Below, in pieces: positions 23,984-32,197 of a stretch of DNA of 47,266 nt. This DNA is from Prevotellaceae bacterium UBA1710 (lineage in GTDB: Bacteria > Bacteroidota > Bacteroidia > Bacteroidales > Bacteroidaceae). The stretch's first letter is position 1, and each line of letters opens with the position of its first letter. The notes under the pieces were generated by a model. The model ran no database searches. It was not told the origin of the DNA and was given only the letters and a program-made list of their open reading frames with translations. The translations under genes and the position numbers were made by a program. Location of the stretch: assembly GCA_002317355.1 (NCBI GenBank), contig DCJC01000042.1:1-47266 (forward strand), in the 5' to 3' direction.

Positions 23984-25321
23984 TTATACAATAGGCAGAC
24001 TGGTGCCGTTGATCTTTTGGTAGAAATCGAGAGCGAAGACATCAGTCATTCCACTTACGAAGTCGATGACCGCCATTATTCTTGTCTCGAGATCCTCAGA
24101 TTGAATATCATACTGGCTGCTGACACGACAGAGCAACTGCTTTGAGTAGAAACGCTCTGGATGAACTGCAGCATCAGTCATCTGCTCCATAAGAGTATTG
24201 ATGATGCGATAACCTGCAAGTTCGATGTCGATAACAGGCTTGCTATGATAGATTTTCTTGTAGGCAGTTTCAACGCAACGTTGGTATGCCTCACGTTCTC
24301 TTTCCGTAACATATTCAATGAGTTCTCCCTTGAATGTTCCGTCAAGAATCTCCTGCTCATGCTTAAGGAATGCCTCTGCACAAACATTCTCAAGTTTGCC
24401 GATGGCACAAGCACGCATGTAAACTACCTGCTCATTCTCGTCTGTGAGGTCTTCATCAATGATGCGCTGAAGAATACTCTGCTGTACTTTCTCGTCAAAG
24501 AAGCCAAGAAGCAGATTCTTTGTTTCCTCGAAAGTGAGGATCTTCAGTTTATGTGCATCCTCGATATCCATTATCTCATAGCAGATGTCATCAGCTGCCT
24601 CTACAAGATAAACCAGTGGATGACGTGCATATTGTAATGGTTCGCCTTCATCGCTGAGGCGCTTGATACCAAGTTCCTCAGCTACTCTACGGAAATATCC
24701 TGCCTCTGAGTTGAAGAAACCGAACTTACCATGATTACCAGCACAAGATGAAGAGAATGGATACTTCACGATTGATGCAAGCATGGTGTAGGTCATTACA
24801 AATCCACCCTTACGACGACCGCAGAAACGGTGTGTGAGCAATCTGAAAGCATTGGCATTACCCTCAAAGTGAGTGATGTCATCCCAGAAATCACGATTAA
24901 GGAGTGGCTTCAGTTCCTTGCCCTTACCTTCTGTGAAGAATGTCTGGAGTGCCTTCTCACCAGAATGACCGAATGGAGGATTACCCATGTCGTGAGCCAG
25001 ACAAGCAGTAGAGACGATTGTTCCGAGTTCCTCAATGAGAGTACCGGCAAACTCTGGATTTCGTTTGATGATATCCTTTGCAACATCATTACCAAGTGAC
25101 ATACCTACACTTGCCACCTCGAGAGAGTGTGTGAGGCGGTTGTGCACGAATACGCTACCAGGTAGAGGGAATACCTGAGTCTTGTTCTGCAAGCGACGGA
25201 ATGGTGCCGAGAAAATCAGTCGGTCATAGTCGCGCTTGAACTCAGAACGGTCATCATGACGCTCTGTATGGCGATTTTCCTGTCCGAAGCGTTTGCTTGA
25301 TATGAGTTGTTGCCAGTTCAT
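23984..25321 (-). CDS. dgt: Deoxyguanosinetriphosphate triphosphohydrolase (dGTPase)
   Basis: A 445-residue protein from the ATG at 25321; an in-frame TTG directly before it is not needed. It is an HD-superfamily enzyme: NRLTHSLEV carries the first metal His, and LAHDMGNPPFGHSGE carries the HD pair (H110-D111 by this start). DRSEFKRDYDRLIFSAPFRR near the N-terminus is the usual dGTPase front end. It splits dGTP to deoxyguanosine and triphosphate, or acts on several dNTPs in the broader subfamily. It follows ftsZ in the same direction after 193 bp that contain a long hairpin. Confidence 0.95.
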   Translation of the reverse strand: MNWQQLISSKRFGQENRHTERHDDRSEFKRDYDRLIFSAPFRRLQNKTQVFPLPGSVFVHNRLTHSLEVASVGMSLGNDVAKDIIKRNPEFAGTLIEELGTIVSTACLAHDMGNPPFGHSGEKALQTFFTEGKGKELKPLLNRDFWDDITHFEGNANAFRLLTHRFCGRRKGGFVMTYTMLASIVKYPFSSSCAGNHGKFGFFNSEAGYFRRVAEELGIKRLSDEGEPLQYARHPLVYLVEAADDICYEIMDIEDAHKLKILTFEETKNLLLGFFDEKVQQSILQRIIDEDLTDENEQVVYMRACAIGKLENVCAEAFLKHEQEILDGTFKGELIEYVTEREREAYQRCVETAYKKIYHSKPVIDIELAGYRIINTLMEQMTDAAVHPERFYSKQLLCRVSSQYDIQSEDLETRIMAVIDFVSGMTDVFALDFYQKINGTSLPIV

Positions 25322-25331
25322 CAATGTGATT

Positions 25332-25395
25332 TACTATTTGACTATGTACTATTTACTATTTAGCTAAGTACTATTTGGCTAAGTACTATTTACCA
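25332..25395 (-). repeat. Degenerate heptamer array upstream of dgt
   Basis: Copies of ACTATTT and relatives (ACTATGT, AGCTAAG) recur with a 7 to 8-bp spacing, ending about 10 bp before the dgt start codon. Confidence 0.55.
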
Positions 25396-25403
25396 TTCAG
25401 GTA

Positions 25404-25471
25404 GGGGGTAAACTCAGTGAACCTCCCATCTGCGCCCTATCTGTAATGGGAGCTTCACTGAGTTTACCCCC
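25404..25471. repeat. 25-bp hairpin between dgt and ftsZ
   Basis: The arms at 25404-25428 and 25447-25471 pair at 24 of 25 positions (outer GGGGGTAAACTCAGTG and its complement). The 18-nt loop begins TCTGCGCC. On the minus strand, the direction of ftsZ and dgt, no T run follows. It may still stop or stabilise the dcw transcript. Confidence 0.8.
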
Positions 25472-25478
25472 TTTTCAG

Positions 25479-25511
25479 ATAGGAATCACATCGGAGTCAC
25501 ATAGGAATCAC
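25479..25511. repeat. 11-bp tandem array, three units
   Basis: ATAGGAATCAC, ATCGGAGTCAC, ATAGGAATCAC are contiguous and end three bases from the ftsZ stop. The complement GTGATTCCTAT also occurs inside the 15543-15630 array, so the two arrays belong to one family. Confidence 0.75.
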
Positions 25512-25514
25512 TTC

Positions 25515-26843
25515 TTACCCGAATTTGATTATTCCAGGAGAAGCTGCTGTCTCGTTAGATGCCTCTTCATTTGTTGGCTGAGCACCATGAGAGAGGTGAC
25601 GCAACTCTTCAAGCTGCTGACGTGTACGCTTGCAAGTTGGAGTATTCTCTACCTGCATGATGATATCCTCGTTGTCGAGATCCTCAGAGTTGAAGAGATA
25701 GATCTGTGGACGGTTCTTGTACTGAGCAGCATTGCCTGTCTGACCGTAGTAGTGCTCCATACGCTCACGACGAACAGCACGACGCTCTTCTTCTGCTGCC
25801 TGCTGTGCAATATCCTCCTGTGTCTGGTGTGCACGACGATGGCTTGCCATTCCGTCAACATCCTCGATACCGAAGCCAGTAGCAAGGATAGTAACCTTCA
25901 CCTTATCACCAAGAGTTGGATCGAGAGCAAGACCCCACTTAATCTCGAAGTCGCCTCCGAACTTATCCATGAAGTCGTTGACATCGTTCATCTCATCCAT
26001 CATCAAACCAGAGCAATCCTTATCATTGCTATGGAAAGAGATAGAGAGAAGGATGCGCTGAGCATTGAATACGTCATTATCGTTGAGAAGAGGTGAGTTG
26101 AGAGCATCCTCGATAGCATGCTTCACACGACCTTCACCCTCACCGTAACCAGTACTCATGATAGCTACGCCACCATCCTTGAGGACAGTCTTCACATCAT
26201 TGAAGTCAAGGTTGATAAGACCATGAACGGTGATGATTTCAGCAATACTCTTTGCTGCAACGCTAAGTGTATCATCAGCCTTACCGAATGCCTTGAGCAC
26301 TGGAAGGTCACCATAAATCTGACGAAGGCGCTCGTTGTTGATAACGAGAAGTGCGTCAACGTTCTTTGCCATTTCCTCTACGCCATCGAGAGCCTGATCA
26401 ATCTTCTTGTGACCCTCAAAGCGGAATGGGATAGTAACGATACCTACGGTAAGGATTCCCATATTCTTTGACTCACGAGCGATGACTGGAGCAGCACCAG
26501 TACCAGTACCACCACCCATACCAGCGGTGATGAATGCCATACGAGTGCCATCGTTAAGCATGCGACGTACATCCTCGATACTCTCTTCTGCAGCCTCACG
26601 AGCCTTTGCAGGACGGTTGCCTGCACCCAGTCCTTCCTTACCCAATTGGAGGTGAACAGGAACAGGTGAATCGTTGAGTGCCTGGTTGTCAGTGTTACAG
26701 AGAACGAAGGTTACGTCATGGATACCCTCACGGTACATGTGGTTAACGGCATTACCACCGCCACCGCCAACACCGATGACCTTGATGATGCTATTCTCTT
26801 TGTCAACTTCACCGAAGTCGAGTATATTGTTAATCTCTGCCAT
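25515..26843 (-). CDS. ftsZ: Cell division protein FtsZ
   Basis: A 442-residue tubulin-like GTPase. The glycine-rich loop VIGVGGGGGNAVNHM lies near residues 22-36. The GTP signature GGGTGTG is at 110-116, and the GTPase-activating loop is around NLDFNDVKTVL. After residue 330 or so comes a charged, Gln/Arg-rich linker, ending in AASPGIIKFG, which would contact FtsA. It polymerises into the Z ring at midcell. It is the last gene of the dcw cluster, directly after ftsA. The 56-bp gap to ftsA is the only dcw spacer of that size without a clear heptamer array. Confidence 0.98.
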   Translation of the reverse strand: MAEINNILDFGEVDKENSIIKVIGVGGGGGNAVNHMYREGIHDVTFVLCNTDNQALNDSPVPVHLQLGKEGLGAGNRPAKAREAAEESIEDVRRMLNDGTRMAFITAGMGGGTGTGAAPVIARESKNMGILTVGIVTIPFRFEGHKKIDQALDGVEEMAKNVDALLVINNERLRQIYGDLPVLKAFGKADDTLSVAAKSIAEIITVHGLINLDFNDVKTVLKDGGVAIMSTGYGEGEGRVKHAIEDALNSPLLNDNDVFNAQRILLSISFHSNDKDCSGLMMDEMNDVNDFMDKFGGDFEIKWGLALDPTLGDKVKVTILATGFGIEDVDGMASHRRAHQTQEDIAQQAAEEERRAVRRERMEHYYGQTGNAAQYKNRPQIYLFNSEDLDNEDIIMQVENTPTCKRTRQQLEELRHLSHGAQPTNEEASNETAASPGIIKFG

Positions 26844-26899
26844 AATTGCCGATTTTATTTTGTTTTTACTTTATTATGTTAATTAGGGGAAACCGATGT

Positions 26900-28345
26900 C
26901 TATTCGTCTGGCTCTGTGAATGTGCCGAGCCACTTCATAAACTTAGAAGCGAGGGATGGCCCCTTAGGTTTTGCCTGCTCCTGACGAATGCGCTCTTCTT
27001 CCTCTGCCTCCTTGCGTTTGCGTTCTTCTTCTTCAGCTTCCTTACGCTTACGTTCTTCTTCCTCAGCCTTCTCAACAGCAGTCTGTACCTTGCCAGAACC
27101 GGTTACAGGAGTTTCTGAACGTGGTTTTACCTCTTCTACAGGTGCAGGCTCTGGAGTGTTGTTTGGATCAAAGATGTCCTTCTGCTCTGTGATATTCTCA
27201 CCAGCACAATTGATTTCACCCTTAGCCAAAAGACCGAGGATTGTATTCATCATACCATTGTGAGCAGTGATATCGCTATTGCTTGAATGGATGCTATAGT
27301 TAACGAACTTAGCAATACGAACCTTAGGGATATGAGTGTGGTTGCGGAAAGCCACATCGATATTCTTCAGGTTACTACCACCACCAGTGATGATGATACC
27401 ACCAACGAGCTTGTCGGTGAGTTCAACAGGAACCTGATACCAAGCATTCTGTACAATCTCAAGAACACGAGCTTCTACAAGTTCGATGAACTTGCGGCTC
27501 TCAATCTTGCGCTCATTGTCAATGTTGTAAAAGAGTGTGCCATCAATATCGTTAGCGTCTGTGTAGGCAGAAGCATAACGGAGTTTCATCTTCTCAGCAT
27601 CAGCCTCTTCCATCTGCAAAGAAACGATATCCTTAGTGATATTGTTGCTTCCCAATGGAATAACGGCAAGGTGACGGAGTACGTTCTTATGGAAGACCTG
27701 AATAGTAGTGGTCTCTGAACCGAAGTCAACCAGCATACAGCCACTTCGCTTCTCAGAATCTGTAAGAACGGCATCAGCAAGTGCGATAGGTGCAAGATAC
27801 ATTTCAGCAATAGCAATACCTGCACGGTCAAAACAGTTGTTGAGATTGTGATAATATCTCTTGCGCTGAAGTATGTTGAGGAAGTTACCCTCAAGATGGT
27901 TGCACTCTATACCAGCAGGTTCCAACTGGAACTGGTTGTCAACCTTATACTCCTGTGTCACAACATCAAGAATCTCAAAGTCCTTGTAGTCCATTGCACG
28001 GTTGGTATCCATGAGCTCATTAACCAAATCATGTGTAACCTGCTGTGAATCTGCGAGATCCCTAACGATTACATTTCGAACCGCATGAATAGACTGACCA
28101 CCCACGCCTACATAGACCTGAGCAATCTCTGTTTTCATACTCGCCTTCAGGCGGTTGATGATATTGGTTATACACTGCACTGTCTTGTCTGCGTTATAGA
28201 CCACACCCTTGCGGATGCAAGTGGTGGAATCTTCCCTAACCACAGCATTTACAGTGAAACTGCCGTCATGATTCTTCTGACCGGCAACACCAGTAATTTT
28301 GGTTGAGCCAAGTTCAATGGCTACGATGAAATTTTTTGATGGCAT
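26900..28345 (-). CDS. ftsA: Cell division protein FtsA
   Basis: A 481-residue actin-like ATPase (FIVAIELGSTKITGVAG phosphate loop near residues 6-22; LVDFGSETTTIQVF; GGIIITGGGSNLKNID). It tethers FtsZ filaments to the membrane through a C-terminal amphipathic helix, here SLASKFMKWLGTF. Between core and helix there is an extra linker with a 10-residue repeat (EERKRKEAEE, about two and a half copies, near residues 430-458) that makes a long charged helix. It is longer than the roughly 420 residues of Escherichia coli FtsA mainly because of that linker. Lies between ftsQ and ftsZ. Confidence 0.97.
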   Translation of the reverse strand: MPSKNFIVAIELGSTKITGVAGQKNHDGSFTVNAVVREDSTTCIRKGVVYNADKTVQCITNIINRLKASMKTEIAQVYVGVGGQSIHAVRNVIVRDLADSQQVTHDLVNELMDTNRAMDYKDFEILDVVTQEYKVDNQFQLEPAGIECNHLEGNFLNILQRKRYYHNLNNCFDRAGIAIAEMYLAPIALADAVLTDSEKRSGCMLVDFGSETTTIQVFHKNVLRHLAVIPLGSNNITKDIVSLQMEEADAEKMKLRYASAYTDANDIDGTLFYNIDNERKIESRKFIELVEARVLEIVQNAWYQVPVELTDKLVGGIIITGGGSNLKNIDVAFRNHTHIPKVRIAKFVNYSIHSSNSDITAHNGMMNTILGLLAKGEINCAGENITEQKDIFDPNNTPEPAPVEEVKPRSETPVTGSGKVQTAVEKAEEEERKRKEAEEEERKRKEAEEEERIRQEQAKPKGPSLASKFMKWLGTFTEPDE

Positions 28346-28375
28346 ATATGCTGATTATTTATTGTTTTGACTTCT

Positions 28376-29542
28376 TTATGATTTCTTTTTTGTTGACTTA
28401 TCCGAAGACGAAGACTTTGACTTGTCTGTCTGCTTTGGTTTGTCAGCCTGCTTAGGCTTTTCTGCCTGTTTAGTCTGTTTGGACTTATCCTCCTTTTTGG
28501 TTGTTGAAGTGTTATCTTTCTTCGGAGTACTGTCCTTCTTCGGATTATCGTCTTTTTTAGGTTTATTATCGTTTTTAGATTTGTCTTCCTTTTTAGTCTG
28601 ACTATCTTTCTTGTCTTCCTTCTTTGTTTCTTCCTGCTTCTTCTGTGGATCGTCTTTCTTAGCCTGTTCCTGACTGTTGTTTTCCGCAGATTCTGCTGTA
28701 GGCTGAGGTGCAGGTTGTACCACTGCTATAGGTTTAGCTTGGCTCTTGCTGTCTCTGTTGGTACAGATAACCTGATTAGCAAACTCGATTGAGATGTATG
28801 AGTACTTGTTCCAACCAGCTTCTGAGAGACCGTACTTATAGAATAGTTCTATACGGTGCAACTGGTTGAGTACGAACTCAGTTACAAGTTCCTTCCTTCG
28901 CTCAGGGAAACGGTTGTTTGGAAGCATGCCGATGTTGATGATATGGTCACCTACACGTGGCACGATCTCAATGGTCTTATCCTTAAGCACGTTAATCTGC
29001 TCAACCTGATTATGCCAAAGGTCGTCAGCCATGATTGTAGCCGCAAGGATGCTGATGTATTTACAGGCATATTGCTTGGTGAGCTGTCCTGTAACGATAA
29101 TCATATCAGAGGTGTATTGTGAGTTAGGCATCACACCACCATTGTCGTCGATATAGTAATCCTCTCCGTTATCAGCTTTGACACGGACGATAGGAGTACG
29201 CTGGGTAAGGGTAAGGTTCACGTGACCTTCCTGTGTCACATAGCACTGGGCAGTCTTGACAAAGGCGGTCTTAAGCAGTATGTTCTCTATTTCACGAGTG
29301 TTGATATCCTCAAGTCTCTGCTTGAGAGGGTAAAGCGACTTTCTTTCAAGAAGAGTCTTAACCTCAGCAGTCTTGAGGAAGCCGTTCTCATTCTCATCTT
29401 CGATATTGATCTCCACCTTAGTGCATACGCGAGGTGTCTCGTCGGGTTTATTCCACGAGGTCATAGCGAAGACGAGGTAAACGACAATCACCACGTCAAT
29501 GACTATAAGAGCACAGTATTTCCAGTTTATTCTGATTTTCAC
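28376..29542 (-). CDS. ftsQ: Cell division protein FtsQ with long Lys-rich C-terminal tail
   Basis: A 388-residue bitopic protein; the GTG at 29542 follows an AAGGAG purine run 10 bases upstream. The membrane segment is at residues 9-28, followed by a POTRA-like region (VEINIEDENENGFLKTAEVK, TREIENILLKTAFVKTAQCY) and the FtsQ beta domain up to about residue 265. It links early and late divisome proteins in the periplasm. The last 120 residues are a low-complexity run rich in Lys, Asp, Thr, Pro and Gln (repeats such as KKEDKSK, KPKQADKPKQTDK), absent from textbook FtsQ. The tail would lie in the periplasm. Confidence 0.92.
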   Translation of the reverse strand: MKIRINWKYCALIVIDVVIVVYLVFAMTSWNKPDETPRVCTKVEINIEDENENGFLKTAEVKTLLERKSLYPLKQRLEDINTREIENILLKTAFVKTAQCYVTQEGHVNLTLTQRTPIVRVKADNGEDYYIDDNGGVMPNSQYTSDMIIVTGQLTKQYACKYISILAATIMADDLWHNQVEQINVLKDKTIEIVPRVGDHIINIGMLPNNRFPERRKELVTEFVLNQLHRIELFYKYGLSEAGWNKYSYISIEFANQVICTNRDSKSQAKPIAVVQPAPQPTAESAENNSQEQAKKDDPQKKQEETKKEDKKDSQTKKEDKSKNDNKPKKDDNPKKDSTPKKDNTSTTKKEDKSKQTKQAEKPKQADKPKQTDKSKSSSSDKSTKKKS

Positions 29543-29548
29543 TGCTTT

Positions 29549-29618
29549 CTTTACTCCTTACTCTTTACTCTTTAATCTTTACTCTTTACTCTATAATCTC
29601 TAATCCTTAATCCCTAAT
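29549..29618 (-). repeat. Heptamer array between murC and ftsQ
   Basis: Ten contiguous 7-bp units, for example CTTTACT, CTTTAAT, CTCTAAT, CCTTAAT (+ strand), start at the murC stop and end six bases before the ftsQ start. In the mRNA they read AGAGTAA-like; the last copies supply the AAGGAG upstream of the GTG. Confidence 0.85.
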
Positions 29619-29619
29619 C

Positions 29620-30993
29620 TTATTCTTTACCCTTAATAATCTCTGCAAGCTCAGCCATGTAATTGTCCAAGTCTCCTGCACCGAGAATGATGAGTACATC
29701 AAAGTCACGGTTCTTTACAAGGTCAACAACATCTTCCTTATGAATCATGCTCTTCTCAATTCCAGGACGCAGATTTTCATAGATGAGGGCAGATGTAACG
29801 CCTTCGATAGGAAGCTCACGAGCTGGATAGATATCACAAAGGATAACCTCATCGAGCTGTGACAACGCATCAGCAAACTCCTTATAGAAGTCACGTGTAC
29901 GTGTGTAGAGATGTGGCTGGAAGATTGCTGTGATATGGCGATTCTTGTAAACCTCACGCATAGAACGTGCACTCTCGAAAATCTCCTTTGGATGGTGTGC
30001 ATAATCAGAGAGCAACACATGCTTATCATTACGAATGCGGAAATCAAAACGACGATCTACACCACGATAAGTCTTCATGCCATAACGAAGTTCATCAGCT
30101 GTACAACCGTTAAGCTGAGCCATTGCCATTGAAGCAATACCATTATCAATGTTAATAGGCACAGGCTGGCCGAGTTCCACGTTCTTCACATTCTCGATAG
30201 GAGAGATGAAGTCGAATGTAATCTCACCATTCTCAATACGGATATTCTCAGCATGGAAGTCACCTTCTGTCTTTGAGTAGGTATAAACTCTAACGCCTTC
30301 CTGAACCTCAGGCTTAACCTCAAGTCCAGTGTGGATGATGAGAGCACCACCTGGCTGGATGAGGGTTGTGTAGTGGCGGAAAGACTCAAGATAAGCCTCC
30401 TTTGTGCCGTAGATATCGAGGTGATCAGGGTCAGTTGCTGTGATTACTGACATCCAAGGGCTAAGCCAATGGAATGAGCGGTCAAACTCATCTGCCTCAA
30501 TAACAACGTAAGGACTCTCGTTTGAGAGGATATAGTTTGTTCCGTAGTTCTTTGAGATACCACCGAGGAATGCATTACAATCAGCAGAACTCTGATGCAT
30601 GATATGAGCGCACATTGTTGATGTGGTAGTCTTGCCGTGAGTACCTGCAAAGCAAAGACCTTTCAATGACTTTGTAAGTGTACCAAGTACCTGAGCACGC
30701 TTCTGGATGTCAAAACCGCCATTACGGAAGAACTGCAATTCTGCATGTTCACTTGGAATAGCTGGAGTATAGATAACAAGACAATGCTCCTTGTCACGAC
30801 AAGCCTGAGGAATCTGATCAATATCTTCCTCATAGTGAATGAGCATACCTTCCTTCTCCAATTGAAGTGTGAGAGCAGAAGGAGTCTTGTCATAACCAGC
30901 TACAACAAGTCCACGGTTAATGAAATAACGTGCTATGGCACTCATTCCAATGCCACCTGCACCAACGAAATATACTGCTTTTATATCTTGCAT
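29620..30993 (-). CDS. murC: UDP-N-acetylmuramate--L-alanine ligase MurC
   Basis: A 457-residue ATP-dependent ligase. The N-terminal Rossmann part reads VYFVGAGGIGMSAIARYFIN, the nucleotide loop AGTHGKTTTSTMCAH has Lys121, and DEFDRSFHWLSP and DYAHHPKEI carry the MurC features. It adds L-Ala to UDP-MurNAc in the cytoplasm, the first amino acid of the stem peptide. It sits between murG and ftsQ as in other Bacteroidetes. Confidence 0.97.
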   Translation of the reverse strand: MQDIKAVYFVGAGGIGMSAIARYFINRGLVVAGYDKTPSALTLQLEKEGMLIHYEEDIDQIPQACRDKEHCLVIYTPAIPSEHAELQFFRNGGFDIQKRAQVLGTLTKSLKGLCFAGTHGKTTTSTMCAHIMHQSSADCNAFLGGISKNYGTNYILSNESPYVVIEADEFDRSFHWLSPWMSVITATDPDHLDIYGTKEAYLESFRHYTTLIQPGGALIIHTGLEVKPEVQEGVRVYTYSKTEGDFHAENIRIENGEITFDFISPIENVKNVELGQPVPINIDNGIASMAMAQLNGCTADELRYGMKTYRGVDRRFDFRIRNDKHVLLSDYAHHPKEIFESARSMREVYKNRHITAIFQPHLYTRTRDFYKEFADALSQLDEVILCDIYPARELPIEGVTSALIYENLRPGIEKSMIHKEDVVDLVKNRDFDVLIILGAGDLDNYMAELAEIIKGKE

Positions 30994-30998
30994 TTTAT

Positions 30999-31068
30999 CT
31001 TTACTCTTTATACTTTATACTTTATACTTTTCACTTTACTCTTTAATCCTTAATCTCTAATCTATTTA
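30999..31068 (-). repeat. Heptamer array between murG and murC
   Basis: Ten contiguous units (CTTTACT, CTTTATA three times, CTTTTCA, CTTTACT, CTTTAAT, CCTTAAT, CTCTAAT, CTATTTA) run from the murG stop codon to five bases before the murC ATG. Confidence 0.85.
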
Positions 31069-32172
31069 CGCACGCTCAGCCAACTTGATAACTTCTTTGG
31101 CAATCACTTCTGCTGACTCGTGATAAGCGAGTTTCTTAACTTCTGTTTCAAGTGATGCGATACGTGCCTTGTCACTAACAAGCTTGATAGCCTCGTCAAC
31201 AAGTTTCTCTCTTGCATCCTTATCTGCAACAAAGATGGCAGCATCCTTATCAGAGAGTGCACGCGCGTTCTTTGTCTGATGGTCTTCTGCCACATTTGGA
31301 GAAGGAACAAGGATAGAAGCCTTGCCCAAGAGGCAGAGTTCGCTGATAGATGAGGCTCCTGCACGACTGATAACAATATCAGCAGCACGATAGGCTGTTG
31401 CCATATCTGAGATGAATGCCTGAGCTTTGACATACTTAGAACCTTCTGCCTTGCGCTCACATTCTTCAGCATAATATTTACCAGTCTGCCACACAACTTG
31501 TATGCCAGCATTGTCGAATCTTTCAATACCGCCTGCGATAGAATCATTCACGGTACGTGCACCGAGTGATCCACCGATAACAAGCACGATAGGTTTCTCT
31601 GGATCAAGTCCCATAGCCTTACAAGCCTCTTCCTTTGTCATTGTGTTCTCAAGAAGAGCCTGACGAACAGGGTTTCCTGTCTTCATAATGCGGTCAGCAG
31701 GGAAGAAACGTTCCATTCCATCGTATGCCACACATATTTTCTCTGCTTTCTTAGCAAGAGACTTATTGGTAACACCTGCGTATGAGTTCTGTTCCTGAAT
31801 CAAACAAGGAATGCCCATTGCGTATGCAGCATTCAGGGTTGGAGCAGAAGCATAGCCACCAACTCCCACAGCAACCTGTGGACGGAAATTACGGATGATG
31901 CTCTTCACCATGCTACGGCTCTTGATAAAGTCGAGCATTACACCTATATTCTTTGGGCTCCAGAGTGGACGGATAAGACCGCGAACAGGAAGTCCTTTGA
32001 TTTCATAGCCAGCAGCAGGAACACGTTCCATTTCCATTCGTCCGTTAGCACCGACGAATAGGATCTTTGCATCAGGGCGCATAGCCTTGATAGCATTTGC
32101 TATAGATACAGCAGGGAAAATATGGCCACCTGTGCCACCTCCGCTTACTATTACTCTAAGTTCCTTGTCCAT
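31066..32172 (-). CDS. murG: UDP-GlcNAc:lipid I transferase MurG
   Basis: A 368-residue GT-B glycosyltransferase. SGGGTGGHIFPAVSIANAI (residues 10-28) is the N-terminal G loop; VLVIGGSLGARTVNDSI and the ISRAGASSISELCLLGKASI region form the UDP-GlcNAc site. It adds GlcNAc to lipid I at the inner face of the membrane, making lipid II. The stop codon is the first part of the heptamer array shared with murC. Confidence 0.97.
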   Translation of the reverse strand: MDKELRVIVSGGGTGGHIFPAVSIANAIKAMRPDAKILFVGANGRMEMERVPAAGYEIKGLPVRGLIRPLWSPKNIGVMLDFIKSRSMVKSIIRNFRPQVAVGVGGYASAPTLNAAYAMGIPCLIQEQNSYAGVTNKSLAKKAEKICVAYDGMERFFPADRIMKTGNPVRQALLENTMTKEEACKAMGLDPEKPIVLVIGGSLGARTVNDSIAGGIERFDNAGIQVVWQTGKYYAEECERKAEGSKYVKAQAFISDMATAYRAADIVISRAGASSISELCLLGKASILVPSPNVAEDHQTKNARALSDKDAAIFVADKDAREKLVDEAIKLVSDKARIASLETEVKKLAYHESAEVIAKEVIKLAERA

Positions 32173-32197
32173 TTTATATTATTTTGAATGTTCTTTT

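Noticed and set aside
25446..26096. 216-residue frame opposite ftsZ
   Set aside because: It begins in the hairpin and mirrors ftsZ codons; no signal or family features.
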